Below the pieces are notes generated by a model. That model did not search any database. It worked only from the letters and a program-made list of their open reading frames with translations, and was not told the origin of the DNA. A stretch of DNA of 64,000 nucleotides from Apostichopus japonicus (lineage: Eukaryota > Echinodermata > Holothuroidea > Aspidochirotida > Stichopodidae). The translations under genes were made by a program, and so were the position numbers. The DNA lies in the NCBI RefSeq assembly GCF_037975245.1, contig NC_092575.1:5387501-5451500 (forward strand). Direction: 5' to 3'. Each line of letters begins with the position of its first letter. The stretch's first letter is position 1. Below, piece after piece: positions 54,701 through 64,000 of the stretch.

Positions 54701-54842
54701 CTTACAAAAACAAAATCAAATCATAAAAATAAAATGATACACAGTGAAAAGATGGCTTTATAAAAAATAAAAATGTAATAATTGTATCATCAGTAAGTTT
54801 ATCTAGCATTGCAAACATTCAGACAATCTGCACTTTCCACAT
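51761..54842. other. Intergenic; no gene seen
   Basis: AT-rich, with short open frames only and no recognisable protein. A G-rich purine tract at 53930-54030 (gagggagggggacggggtg ...) could form quadruplex structures. Confidence 0.45.
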
Positions 54843-55153
54843 TATAATAATATTAATAATAATATTAATCGACAGTTATTTTTACCATGTTTAAGCGACC
54901 ACAAATGTGGGAGAAACCAGCAAGGGCTTATGGATGACAACTTACACGTCGGGTGGCTTCCAATTCAACATTTTGGAACTCAAATTTGGAATCTTTTCAA
55001 TTTAGAAAGTCATTTCAGATGTGAAAACTGTAGGTTGCTCTTGGATGAAAAAACCCACCTTACTATGACCCGGCCGGGAATCGAACCTGGAACCTCCCGA
55101 TTGCTAAGCCTCATTGCTTCAAATGCCACCGCCTTTATCCACTCAGCCACAGT
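54843..55153 (-). mobile_element. tRNA-derived SINE, Ser/Leu-like head
   Basis: The minus-strand head 55153-55062 is a 92-nt tRNA-like sequence. The A box tggctgagtgg is at 55149-55139 and the B box ggttcgattcc at 55087-55077. The 5' end ACTGTGG can pair with the 3' end TCATAGT, allowing G-U. Its length suggests a type II tRNA (Ser or Leu) ancestor. A unique body follows, with an (ATT)n-like tail at 54843-54870. A promoter-competent SINE is possible. Confidence 0.8.
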
Positions 55154-55542
55154 AATGGTACACATTATATTGCTATCAAACTGTTCATGTTTGGTGAATC
55201 ATAAGGAAACAGACTGTACAACCCGTACGTACCTTTAATAAACAAACAGCTTGTGACAGTTTATAAAGCAGACCGCCAAAATCTGTCTCCGATTCTTGTG
55301 TCTGTTTTATTTCTGTTTTCATCTCTTAACCAGCAAAGAATGTAGAATAATTCCTGCAAGAAAGAAATGTAAAAATATCTTTTATGTTGGCAGGGTTTTC
55401 AATCAAATGTTTTACACATTTGGTAAAAACATTTCAAGAAATACAAGTGTCATCATTTAAAAAAAAAAATTTATTACAAAAGCAATAATTCCTTTATTAC
55501 TCACTCCTCATTTTATAAATTTATTACAAAAGTATTAGTTTC

Positions 55543-55548
55543 TTTATT
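55543..55548 (-). promoter_or_regulatory. Candidate poly(A) signal of MRM1
   Basis: TTTATT on the plus strand is AATAAA on the minus strand, about 125 nt after the MRM1 stop. A near-duplicate of the surrounding 35 bp (55465-55500 and 55517-55552) supplies further copies. Confidence 0.5.
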
Positions 55549-55670
55549 ACTCTTCAACAATTTAAATGGTTCACAGTGAAGCAATAACCTAATATTTCAC
55601 AACATCTTAAAAGGAATTATCTTTTTCCACACAGAGTAACATCTATACAGTCACCATGTCATGCTTGGTG

Positions 55671-55837
55671 TCACCCTCGGGAGTTTTTGTGAAACTTAAA
55701 TATTAAAATTGAATCTGTCATTTGACCCTCTTTAAAGTCTTGAAGAGTTTTCAACTTTTGACGAATCTCTTCCGGAAGGTTCTGTCCTATGGAAGTATTC
55801 CCAGACATTGACGAGCATTGAATTAGCAATATCATGT
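55671..55837 (-). CDS. MRM1: MRM1 coding exon 8 (C-terminus, tentative acceptor)
   Basis: It encodes MILLIQCSSMSGNTSIGQNL, PEEIRQKLKTLQD and ends FHKNSRG, stop TGA at 55673-55671. Joined through acceptor ATTGAG (55840-55838) it restores the hydrophobic helix after motif 3 without a gap relative to human VAAGILLHSIC. This implies a 60-nt intron (55838-55897). A weaker alternative acceptor at about 55792 would drop that helix. Confidence 0.6.
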
Positions 55838-58800
55838 CTCAATTGTAAATATATTTTGAGAATGGCTTTAAGAATAAATTTAAAAGTGACCTCTTACCTG
55901 TGGCTACAGATACATTCAGGGAGTCAATGTTTGGATGGAGGCGTCTCCCAGCTGGTATCGTAACGAGCTGATGACAATGAGTTCTGAGGGCTTCTCTTAG
56001 ACCAAACCCTTCACTACCTACAAGATATGAAATTGAAATTTTATTCACAAATAATTTTTTGGGAAAATAACAGATATTCATACAAGACAAGCAACATGAA
56101 AGCAGGCAGCTCATGTGGATTCTATTTACTTTTTTTTATAATTTAATACCTTAAGATTTACATGCAAACTGACCATTCACTAATTATAAAGAATATTCAT
56201 AATAAATGAAAAGCTGTCAAAATTTACTAAAAAATGACCACAATCAGTAAAGAAACAGCATATGTTTGTAACAGTTTAGGTTGTCCACAGATATATTTGA
56301 ATTGAAGAAGGATATTTTTTGTGAGAACCTTTGTTTTTACAATGTCACCATGGTAACAAACCAATGTTGAAGCACATCAACAGCACTAATGCAGTATGAA
56401 AATCAGAGCATCTGAAACAATTTTCTGACTGAATTTCTGTGTTTTCAAGAGCGACTCAAAATCTCATCCACATCGATTTAAGAGATTTGGAACCACGTAT
56501 GACCTCACATAGCGACAAATTTGCATAGTCATGGTACAGGAAATTCAAAGAAGGACAGGAAATTGAAAGACAAATGAGCCAGCTGTCTAGTATGGGTAGC
56601 TCATTGTTGGCTAAAATTTCTGCAAGCAAGGTTTTTTTCTAGACGAAATGTCACTTGGCTTGACTGGTGATAATTTAACAGATTAGTTATATACAGTAGG
56701 GCCAGGTATTCAAACTGGTTGGGGGAGGGGGGTTTGAACGCAACCCTCTTTAGGGTGGCCAAATGTTTTGGAGGGACGCCAAAAATTTGGTAGGAAAGAA
56801 ACATCACCAATTGTTTTGCGGAAACAGTGAAGAAATATTTAACACAATTTCTTGAAAACAATTGCAAAATATAACACCACTTTACATATTTTTTTACCTG
56901 TTAACTGTTTAACAATTTCTCAAATGTAATGGGGGATACCTCCCCTCCTTAAGGCCCTCTTTCTCAGACTACCACATTACTACAGGAGGATCCCCAAGAT
57001 GATCAAGGTGAAAATTGGGGTTCACCAAGTTCCCCTCTCCCCCCACTCCCCCTCCAAAATGATTTGTCAATTAATCTCACCAATCACTAATACAGTAGGT
57101 CTCGACAGTCCTAAGTTCCTACAGGGCACAACGGGTACAGTTTGGTCCAGAGATTGTCCGTCTCCCTGGCTGGTCGCTCCCATGATCAGCCATCCTAAAC
57201 TAGCAAGTTCCTGAAATGGCAATGTAATAGAGGATTCAAAGAGAGGCAGAGGCATTGCTTTGACATGAGTATGACAACAGACAAAATAAAACTGAGAAGT
57301 TTCAAACTACTTGGTATGATTGACAGATATCGTGAGAAATGTTGTGTGTGTCTTTGAAGAGGATCCACCTAGACTCGGAAGTTAGAAAGCTCACATCTTT
57401 TACATTTTCGCTCCAAATGTTGGAAATGGTGGAAATTTATGAAAATAGTATGAAACGAAATTATGACCTCAAACTGAAAATATTCACCGAAATATTCAAT
57501 CCTACATTCAGCTAAGCAGTATACAGTTTGATTGGTTAACGACGTTGCTCGTCAGTGTTGTTTCAAGGCGAGACAGATTGACATATTTGGTCATGTGAAG
57601 AAATTAAAACTAAAGAGGGTTCAAAGAGAGACATGACGTAAGTATGACAACAAACAAAATGTTAAGAAACTTTCAGACTATTTGGTATAATTGACAGAAG
57701 TATCGTGAGAGAAGTTGTGTTTGTTTAAAGTTTAAAATTTTGTCTTTGATAAGGGATCCACCTAGACTTGAAAGTAAAAATATATTTTGTTTTATTATAA
57801 ATGTGAATGAAATTTATGAGAATAGAATTAAAGGACACTTAAACTACAAACTAAGAGCATTCACTTTGTTTGGTTTACAACTTTGATGTTCGTATTGGTT
57901 CGAGAAAGAGATTGATTTATTTAGTCGTGTGAGCAAAATATCATGTCCAGATTAGTTAGGGTGTTCATATACAGAGGGAAGGTAGTCATACCGAACAAAC
58001 AGCTAAGCCTGAAAAGAGAGTGGGTCATAGGGCCTACGGGGACCGGAGACTAGCAGTACGTGGTCAGGAAAGAATAGAGAGGGCCTGGGAGAATATGGGA
58101 TAAAGAATTCTGTATTCTTATTTTCATACATATAACCAGGGGAGTTGGAAGGGGGAGGGGGAAGTTGGAGTGGGAGGGGAATGAGAAAGCAAAAATGAGG
58201 AGAGAGGGTAGTGACATCATTGTCTACAGCACTCGACTTTGCTCTTGAGGCCGCTGAGAACAGCAACATTTTCTCAGTGTTTATAGATGACTTAAATTAG
58301 TAGGCATTCGCTGAAAAGACTCAACATGGGGAATGGTAGGACCGTAATACCGTAGTGTTTTTAATTTACAGAGCTGGCTACTGTGTTATATAATGACAGT
58401 GAGTGAAAAGGGTGGACTATAAATATATCGACGGTATTTTTACCAATCGAATGGGTCGCCTCGATGACGAAACGACGACGAGAATATTACCTGTAGGAAG
58501 CTTGCCATATTTGCAGCCGAGTAAACTGGCATAACCTCGGTGATTCCACTGCTGGCCTTACTAACGGTAGAGGTCAAAGGGCAACTGAAAATAATAAATA
58601 ATTAGAAAATTGATGTTAGAAGAAAAAAAAAATGATTTCATTATTCATACACTGGTTGTCACAAATTGATTCATAACGATGCATATTACACGTTCGTGAA
58701 TATTAAAGTTTGCGAGTGGGTGCTACTCTTTTTTGGTTCTTTTTTAAAAGTAGAGACTTTCAATACTTTCAATATTGTGCATTTTATTGAGATAGAAATA

Positions 58801-61800
58801 GTACTAGCCTAAAATGGAAAGCTGGTACAATTTTCCCAGATAAAAGGGTGCCAATTGTGTGCAATATATTAACACACCATTCTGTTACCAATTAAACATC
58901 TTTTTCAAATGTAACATTTGAATTTCATAGTACCAAGAGTTATGTCTTAACTTCATACATAATATGGAACTTTATAAAGCTTTGGTCTTACCCACACCTC
59001 CTGAAGTTTCTGAAGCTAATGTCACCAAAATTGTTCAAATTATTACCATTTGTATTTGCTGGCTACAATCTTGTCCACACCAAGGAAGTATGCTGATCTC
59101 ATTAAGGCACCGAGGTTCATTGGATCCTAAAAGAAGGGAAAACAAGGATACAAATTTCACAAGGATGCTTTGGAAAATGTTCCTTTTTCATCTATTAAAA
59201 CAAGTTTTCTGGTGGATTATCATTTTTTAAACATATACCATAGGAATTTCAAAGTTATATGGACACACGTCAAACACATGCTTGTGTGTTTAACCAGAAA
59301 GCCAGCAGGTTTGATGTTTCCTTGACTTCTATGTTTATACTGTATATGGAATCAACTGATTGATAGAGCAAACTGAGGAAAATGTATCCTGAATTCAAGT
59401 ACCAGAACATCAGAAAAGAGTTCCAGAAAACTTGATCATTGCAAAGGTACTACCCTTCTAAAAGTTGATGACAGACAACAGTTATTACTGCAAGTGGAAA
59501 ACCCTCTCATCCACCTAAAATAGGAAAGATCAAATCCTAACACAGAGAAGCCATTAATCAGGAATGGTTGAGACTTCAATAACAGTCTATCAGCATCATA
59601 TCTGGGCAAATATTTGGACAATATCTGCCACTAAATGCCCTTGTGGAAATACAAGCACTGATAAGGGCAACTGTAACGGCTTAAGGTCAAAGGATTCTGT
59701 GTCAGATAAATCCATGAGGACTTTAATCTTGAAAACTCAGAGCTGTTTAAGATATTGTGTAGTAAATTCTGACTTAGAAAGAAATGACATCTTAAACAGC
59801 ATCTTTAAACCTGTTCGAATTAATTATGGTGAAAGCATGGATGTCTACCAAAATAGTGAGAGCAATGAAATATTACCCTGATATGGTATAAACTCTCAGG
59901 GGATTACTAATTAGGTTCCTAAATATAAAAGTTATTCTTAATTTCATTGCAACAATATCAAATAAGGTCTGACCAATTATGTGCTTTCCTGTACACCATG
60001 TCCTTGCACAAAATGTCGAAAGAAAAACCTCATTACTGACCACATCCCTAACCAAAAAGAAAGGTTTCAGAGATTAAATTCTGCTAGCTTTAAGCAACCA
60101 TTGACTTGAAGCAAATTAGTCTCTCATTGTAAATGTTTGTAAAAAGAGTCTTTTTTTTAAAAAGAATATTCTTACCAAGATTTGATCCAATGCTAATACA
60201 CAGAATGGCTTATCTGCTGGTATCGTCAGAAGTTCACTCGATATTTTGGATAAGTGCTCAAAATGGAGAGGGCTCACTTCCAAGCAGACACCCTTTGAAG
60301 AGAATATCGGGGAAATAAACATGAAAGATATGCAGTAAAACTGGACACCTGGCTCATTGTGACAATTATTATAAACGATAAATTATACTAATCACAAAAT
60401 CATGTTTTATCTAATTTTAACTAATTATCATTGAAAGAGTAGTACAGAGGTACAGTTTTTAATATTTTCATATTTAGGGAGACCAAATAAATTTCCTAAA
60501 TCAACACTTTTATGATAATGCTGGTTAAGAGAAAATTATATTTTAAAAATAACCTCAACACCCTACAACTCACCCTCCCCCCCCCCCCCCGGCACGCTGG
60601 CTCATCTCAAATTTTTAATTGGATGGTTTTGACCTCATGTGAATCACTTTACATCCATATAGCCAACCTACTGTAGTTGGGCCATGTATTCCACAGAATA
60701 AATATGTGGGAACGATGCCTTCTTCAGATGAATATTTTACTCCTGGATGCAGTAGTCAAATAGCTGCCTCTCTTTTAATCCTAAAATTATAACTTGTTAA
60801 TGTCGCCATGGAGTCTGTTTTTACCTCCATGATGTCACTAACTGATACAAGATTAAATTCCAGCTAATGAAAATCTGCGGACATGATACTGACATTGACA
60901 CATACCCCCCCTCACCCCCGTCCCCCTCACTCCATACTGATGTAACTTGGTCTGTACGTACACTGTATGTTTAATGGTAGAGTGACATTTTGAGAATCTC
61001 TTGAGTGTTTTGGTGGTGCCACTATATGTTACAAGGATATATCCAAGTTTAAAACACCTCATCCTATCTCAAGCTGTCTCTACAAACACAAGGCTAAAAG
61101 GATAACCTTGAATTAATTCAGGGCCTATTTTTTCAAATGTGAAGATATTCCCAGGGCGGTACATACAATCCGGGGACAATACCGAGGAAACTTGAGATCC
61201 GGGGGAGGGTACACAAGAGATCCAGTAACTGTCACCAATAATCAAGGACGTCTGGTAAGCTAGTTAGACCTCTCTTGGCAAGAGGAAATACAAATCATTC
61301 CACAAGCTACTTGAATCAGGGGAGATATGGAAGGCCATTATTTAACTTTCATAATTAAACACTACCACAAAGTCAGTGTGAGAGTCACACATGTTTACAG
61401 TTCAACAGGCCCTCTACAAGGGAATAATTTATCCAGTATTGCAACTGCAAATTTTTACGGAAATTGCTAAAGAGATGTACAGTGTAGCATTTGTTGTACA
61501 CAGGAGCCAATAGTATTTTATAAGAGACAAAGTTTCAGAGCCTCAAAAACAGCTACAAAAAAATTTGAACACCAAACAAACACCGAACACCAATCAGACA
61601 CCAAACAATTCTGTGTCTATAATCTGTGACAAACAATTCTCCTAAACTCGAGGACATCTTTGTCTGTTATTTAAGACTCCTCAATGTCAGAAAAAGAAAT
61701 TGGAGGCTCGGGAACAGTGAATCTAAAGAGACCGATTATACATTTCAATTTAGGCATGCTAAAAATCTGGATAATATCACATCTTGGTAAATGCTTATAA

Positions 61801-63684
61801 CATCTTAAATGCATACCTGATGAGGTCTCCCCTGTGACAATTTATTCAGTTCTCCTCTACTGGTTTCATGCAGCACTACCCCTCTCTCCTCGAGCAATCT
61901 GACAATCTCCTGGGCTTCATCACGAGCAGATATTTTGAAGGCTTCCAATACGAATGCTTTATGAAACTGCCTCCTCTTCTCTTGTAAGGCCAGCAGACAA
62001 GGAGACACACCATACAGTACTTCATGATTCTGACCAATTTGGGGTTTTCTGCAAAAAAATGATAAAAGAAATAAATATTTATTCATCATACTCAAATGTA
62101 CTCTAATTTCCTTGATAACTTTGTGAGCAATGAAGTTTGAGAAAAACATTCATCCATGCATGGTGACGTCAACTCTATAGTCGAATACATGAATGCAAAT
62201 GGAATCAGAGTAGGTTTTAGTAAGGAAAGGATATCCAAGTCCTGTTTTGAAGGACTTGCCACTCCCTCCCTAGCTCCCTCCCTCCCTCACCACTTCCAAC
62301 CCTACCTTCCAACACATATTTAACTCCCCACTTTGAAAGCAGAGGCAGGAGCATGTCTTTGTGCCTCCCCGACTTTTCTAGCTAGGGATTACACTCCAGG
62401 GTATTGATGGATCATTCACCTTAGGGATCCTAGGAATTAGCCAAATATAAGTGCCAGGAAATCAAGAATGCATATACAGTACTTCATATTCCTTGAAGTA
62501 TCTCATTGGATAACGAGTAGTCACGTGGCCTGTAATTGAAACACTCTACAGTACAACAACAAAAATTTTCTGGGGAAGGACTTCAATCCCATACCAACTT
62601 CCAGCCACCCCCACCCAAAAAATTCCCATTCTTTTGGAAACATTATATCATGGATCTCCAGTATCAATCTGCATCCTCTACAGAATACTCCCCCCCCCCC
62701 AACCCATCTTGCCTACTTTCTTACGACAACACACCCTGATTAAAAAACAAACTTAAATCCAATCTAACTCCATTTCCTTACGATGTAGACTGACCTCAAT
62801 TTATGACACTTAAAATTATTCTCATGAGTTCTACAGTAGATAAGTGAAATAAATTTGATACAAGTAACAAACCTTTTATGCTGGCTTTGTTTATAGGCAT
62901 TCCCCCAGGAATTCTTCACTGTTCTTTTCTCTTTCAATGAGCTGCTCACTTCATTTGATTCATGGTTTCTTGAATCGTTCTGTCCATCAACCTCATCCAC
63001 CAATTCTCCAGCAGTTTCAAGCTGATCTTCATGCGCCTCATTTAAATTCACTCTATTGGCAAAGGAATCTGTTTTTTCTTGAATTCTTTGCTGAGATTGC
63101 CAAACTGACTTTTCTTCTAAATGTTCTCTGTCAGTCCTCTCAGATTCTTGGACATCCTCTGTACCAAAGCATTCTAATATCTCTGACCCGTCTGGTCCTC
63201 CTGAGGAAGATGTAACTTTTAAGTCTTCCACTACTCTGTCTCCGTGTTTACCATTGATGATAAAAGTCCCACTCAGTCCTAAATCTGACTCGGGAAAATA
63301 CGAAGCGTCGATACTATCATCACTGTTTGGTTGGTCTTGCAATCTTGAATCTGCTACTGGATTATTTTCCCAAATGTTTTGTTTCTCTGCATCATTATTG
63401 TCACATGAATGAGAAAGATGTTTAGCGACTTCAGCTCTTGATAAACCTTTGCTGTGTCCGGGGGATCTAGACTTTTGAGAAACTTTCTTACTCCAATTAT
63501 TCGGCGTGGAAGATTTGGACGTCTTATGGTCAGGATTATTCTTTGGCCATCTTATAATTGTTTTCTTACTTAACCATCTACAGTGAGTATAAGGTTTGGT
63601 AAAGTAAGCAGTTCTCAGAAACTGAGAGAGATGAGAGGTTCGGGTGAAAACACAGTGAAGATGAGGCGCACATGATGTAATCAT
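55671..63684 (-). CDS. MRM1: MRM1, mitochondrial rRNA (guanosine-2'-O)-methyltransferase, 8 coding exons
   Basis: SPOUT-class (TrmH/SpoU) enzyme of the mitochondrial matrix. The family 2'-O-methylates a guanosine of the 16S rRNA (Gm1145 in human) using S-adenosylmethionine. Exons 62873-63684, 61817-62048, 60176-60292, 59047-59126, 58491-58584, 57081-57210, 55898-56017 and 55671-55837 total 1752 nt, 583 aa; human is about 353 aa. An Arg-rich, Glu/Asp-free N-terminus fits a mitochondrial presequence, and residues about 45-270 are a long low-complexity Ser/Asp/Glu-rich extension. The substrate-binding domain has VLYGVSPCLLAL and GVCLEVSPL. SPOUT motif 1 is DPMNLGALMRSAYFLGVDKI (the Arg is retained), motif 2 is VLVIGSEGFGL and motif 3 is SLNVSVAT. 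The start is the first ATG of the exon; an acceptor at 63708-63707 implies a 5' UTR exon further right. It is convergent with DNTTIP1. Confidence 0.9.
55898..56017 (-). CDS. MRM1: MRM1 coding exon 7 (motifs 2 and 3)
   Basis: It encodes SEGFGLREALRTHCHQLVTI and PAGRRLHPNIDSLNVSVAT, carrying the glycine-rich cofactor loop and the N-S-V-A motif. Donor GTAAGA; phase 1 out. Confidence 0.94.
57081..57210 (-). CDS. MRM1: MRM1 coding exon 6
   Basis: It encodes ELASLGWLIMGATSQGDGQS through LSRPTVLVIG, ending at the start of motif 2. Donor GTGAGA; phase 1 out. Confidence 0.93.
57228..57950. repeat. Two direct ~385-bp repeat copies in MRM1 intron 5
   Basis: The phrases attcaaagagag, catgagtatgacaacagaca, actacttggtatgattgaca, atcgtgagaaatgttgtgtg and ggatccacctagact occur at 57231-57375 and, diverged, at about 57618-57760. 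The copies lie in the same orientation in the intron between MRM1 exons 5 and 6. Confidence 0.8.
58491..58584 (-). CDS. MRM1: MRM1 coding exon 5
   Basis: It encodes CPLTSTVSKASSGITEVMPV and YSAANMASFLQ, matching human CPLTPVVSKSSAGAMEVM. Acceptor TTTTCAG; donor GTAATA; phase 0 out. Confidence 0.94.
59047..59126 (-). CDS. MRM1: MRM1 coding exon 4 (SPOUT motif 1)
   Basis: It encodes DPMNLGALMRSAYFLGVDKI and VASKYK, with the N and R of the motif-1 N..G...R pattern intact. Acceptor CTTTTAG; donor GTAATA; phase 2 out. Confidence 0.94.
60176..60292 (-). CDS. MRM1: MRM1 coding exon 3
   Basis: It encodes GVCLEVSPLHFEHLSKISSE and LLTIPADKPFCVLALDQIL, leading into the SPOUT fold. Donor GTAAGA; phase 0 at both ends. 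Confidence 0.92.
61130..61260. mobile_element. Transposon-like fragment in MRM1 intron
   Basis: The sequence ccagggcggtacatacaatc followed by cggggacaatacc and gatccgggggag resembles the 'ccgggga' repeat seen at 47065-47410. No complete element is visible. Confidence 0.25.
61817..62048 (-). CDS. MRM1: MRM1 coding exon 2
   Basis: It encodes KPQIGQNHEVLYGVSPCLLA through GELNKLSQGRPHQ, the N-terminal substrate-binding domain. Acceptor TTTTGCAG; donor GTATGC; phase 0 out. Confidence 0.93.
62150..62872. other. MRM1 intron 1, no other gene
   Basis: Contains a (CTCC)n-like tract at 62268-62290 and a C-run at 62692-62702. No coding or mobile-element signature recognised. Confidence 0.5.
62873..63684 (-). 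CDS. MRM1: MRM1 coding exon 1
   Basis: It starts MITSCAPHLHCVFTRTSHLS and covers the presequence and the long acidic Ser-rich extension, ending GNAYKQSQHK(R). The exon itself starts at 63706 (CTTTCAG|GTTGACC). Donor GTTTGT, phase 2. Confidence 0.8.
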
Positions 63685-64000
63685 CTTGAGAATGTCAAAG
63701 GTCAACCTGAAAGAAAGGTGGAATATGTTTTTTAGTCATGTGGTACTGCTAAGTCTTGTAAGACAAATATTAGTTGTTACTGTTGTTGACATCAAATTCC
63801 CAAGCATATATAGCTTCTTTTGCAGATAAATTAAAATTGTTGCATTTTGTTAATGCTGCCCTACAACACATCAGGCAACCCTGCATATATACAGTATCCT
63901 CTTGAAACAGGTACACTTCAACCAACCTGACATAATGACATCTCGTTTACACATGCGAACCTTAGCCTAGTTTCAACCCTTCATTAACAAGCACAAGCTA

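Noticed and set aside
63703-63705. Upstream start of MRM1 at 63705
   Set aside because: The codon there is TTG, directly after a splice acceptor. The first ATG is at 63684-63682.

Overview
This is a window of animal nuclear DNA. It is AT-rich and gene-poor, with long introns flanked by GT...AG, transposon debris and many simple or tandem repeats. Three multi-exon protein genes can be assembled exon by exon with consistent splice phases, and all three are recognisable metazoan housekeeping genes: ESS2 (DGCR14, spliceosome-associated), DNTTIP1 (TdIF1, MiDAC histone-deacetylase complex) and MRM1 (mitochondrial 16S rRNA 2'-O-methyltransferase). The divergence from the human proteins, the tRNA-derived SINEs, the L2/CR1-like and hAT-like fragments and the frequent poly-C/poly-G runs suggest a marine invertebrate deuterostome, perhaps an echinoderm. 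That placement is inference; the exact taxon cannot be read from the sequence.

Layout: 1-6.1 kb is non-genic, with short repeats and a MITE-like element. ESS2 lies on the minus strand (CDS 15245 down to 6901, 8 coding exons, 505 aa; poly(A) signal near 6072). A likely bidirectional promoter follows around 16.35-16.55 kb. A long interval (16.6-32.0 kb, probably DNTTIP1 intron 1) is filled with mobile DNA: an AT microsatellite with a neighbouring hairpin, an interrupted 190-bp inverted repeat, nested LINE fragments, a 660-bp hAT-type MITE with an 8-bp target duplication, a decayed ZMYM1/hAT-like transposase, a 2.86-kb terminal-inverted-repeat transposon with twelve copies of a 13-bp subterminal motif, and a 21-bp minisatellite. 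DNTTIP1 is on the plus strand (CDS 32017-44873, 10 coding exons, 375 aa). Its introns carry an amplified exon tail, a 1-kb 15-bp minisatellite and a LINE fragment. Its 3' flank has a 40-bp repeat. From 45.2 to 55.5 kb is intergenic, dominated by minisatellites and a tandem array of tRNA-like units (50.2-51.8 kb). MRM1 is on the minus strand (CDS 63684 down to 55671, 8 coding exons, 583 aa) and converges on DNTTIP1; its 5' UTR continues upstream of 63706.

The three genes do not form a pathway. ESS2 and DNTTIP1 are divergent and probably share a promoter region. DNTTIP1 and MRM1 are convergent and about 10.8 kb apart. The most interesting non-genic structures are the transposon with subterminal repeats at 26895-29750, the tRNA-like array at 50230-51760, and the 195-bp tandem amplification of a DNTTIP1 exon end together with its splice donor at 38165-39190.
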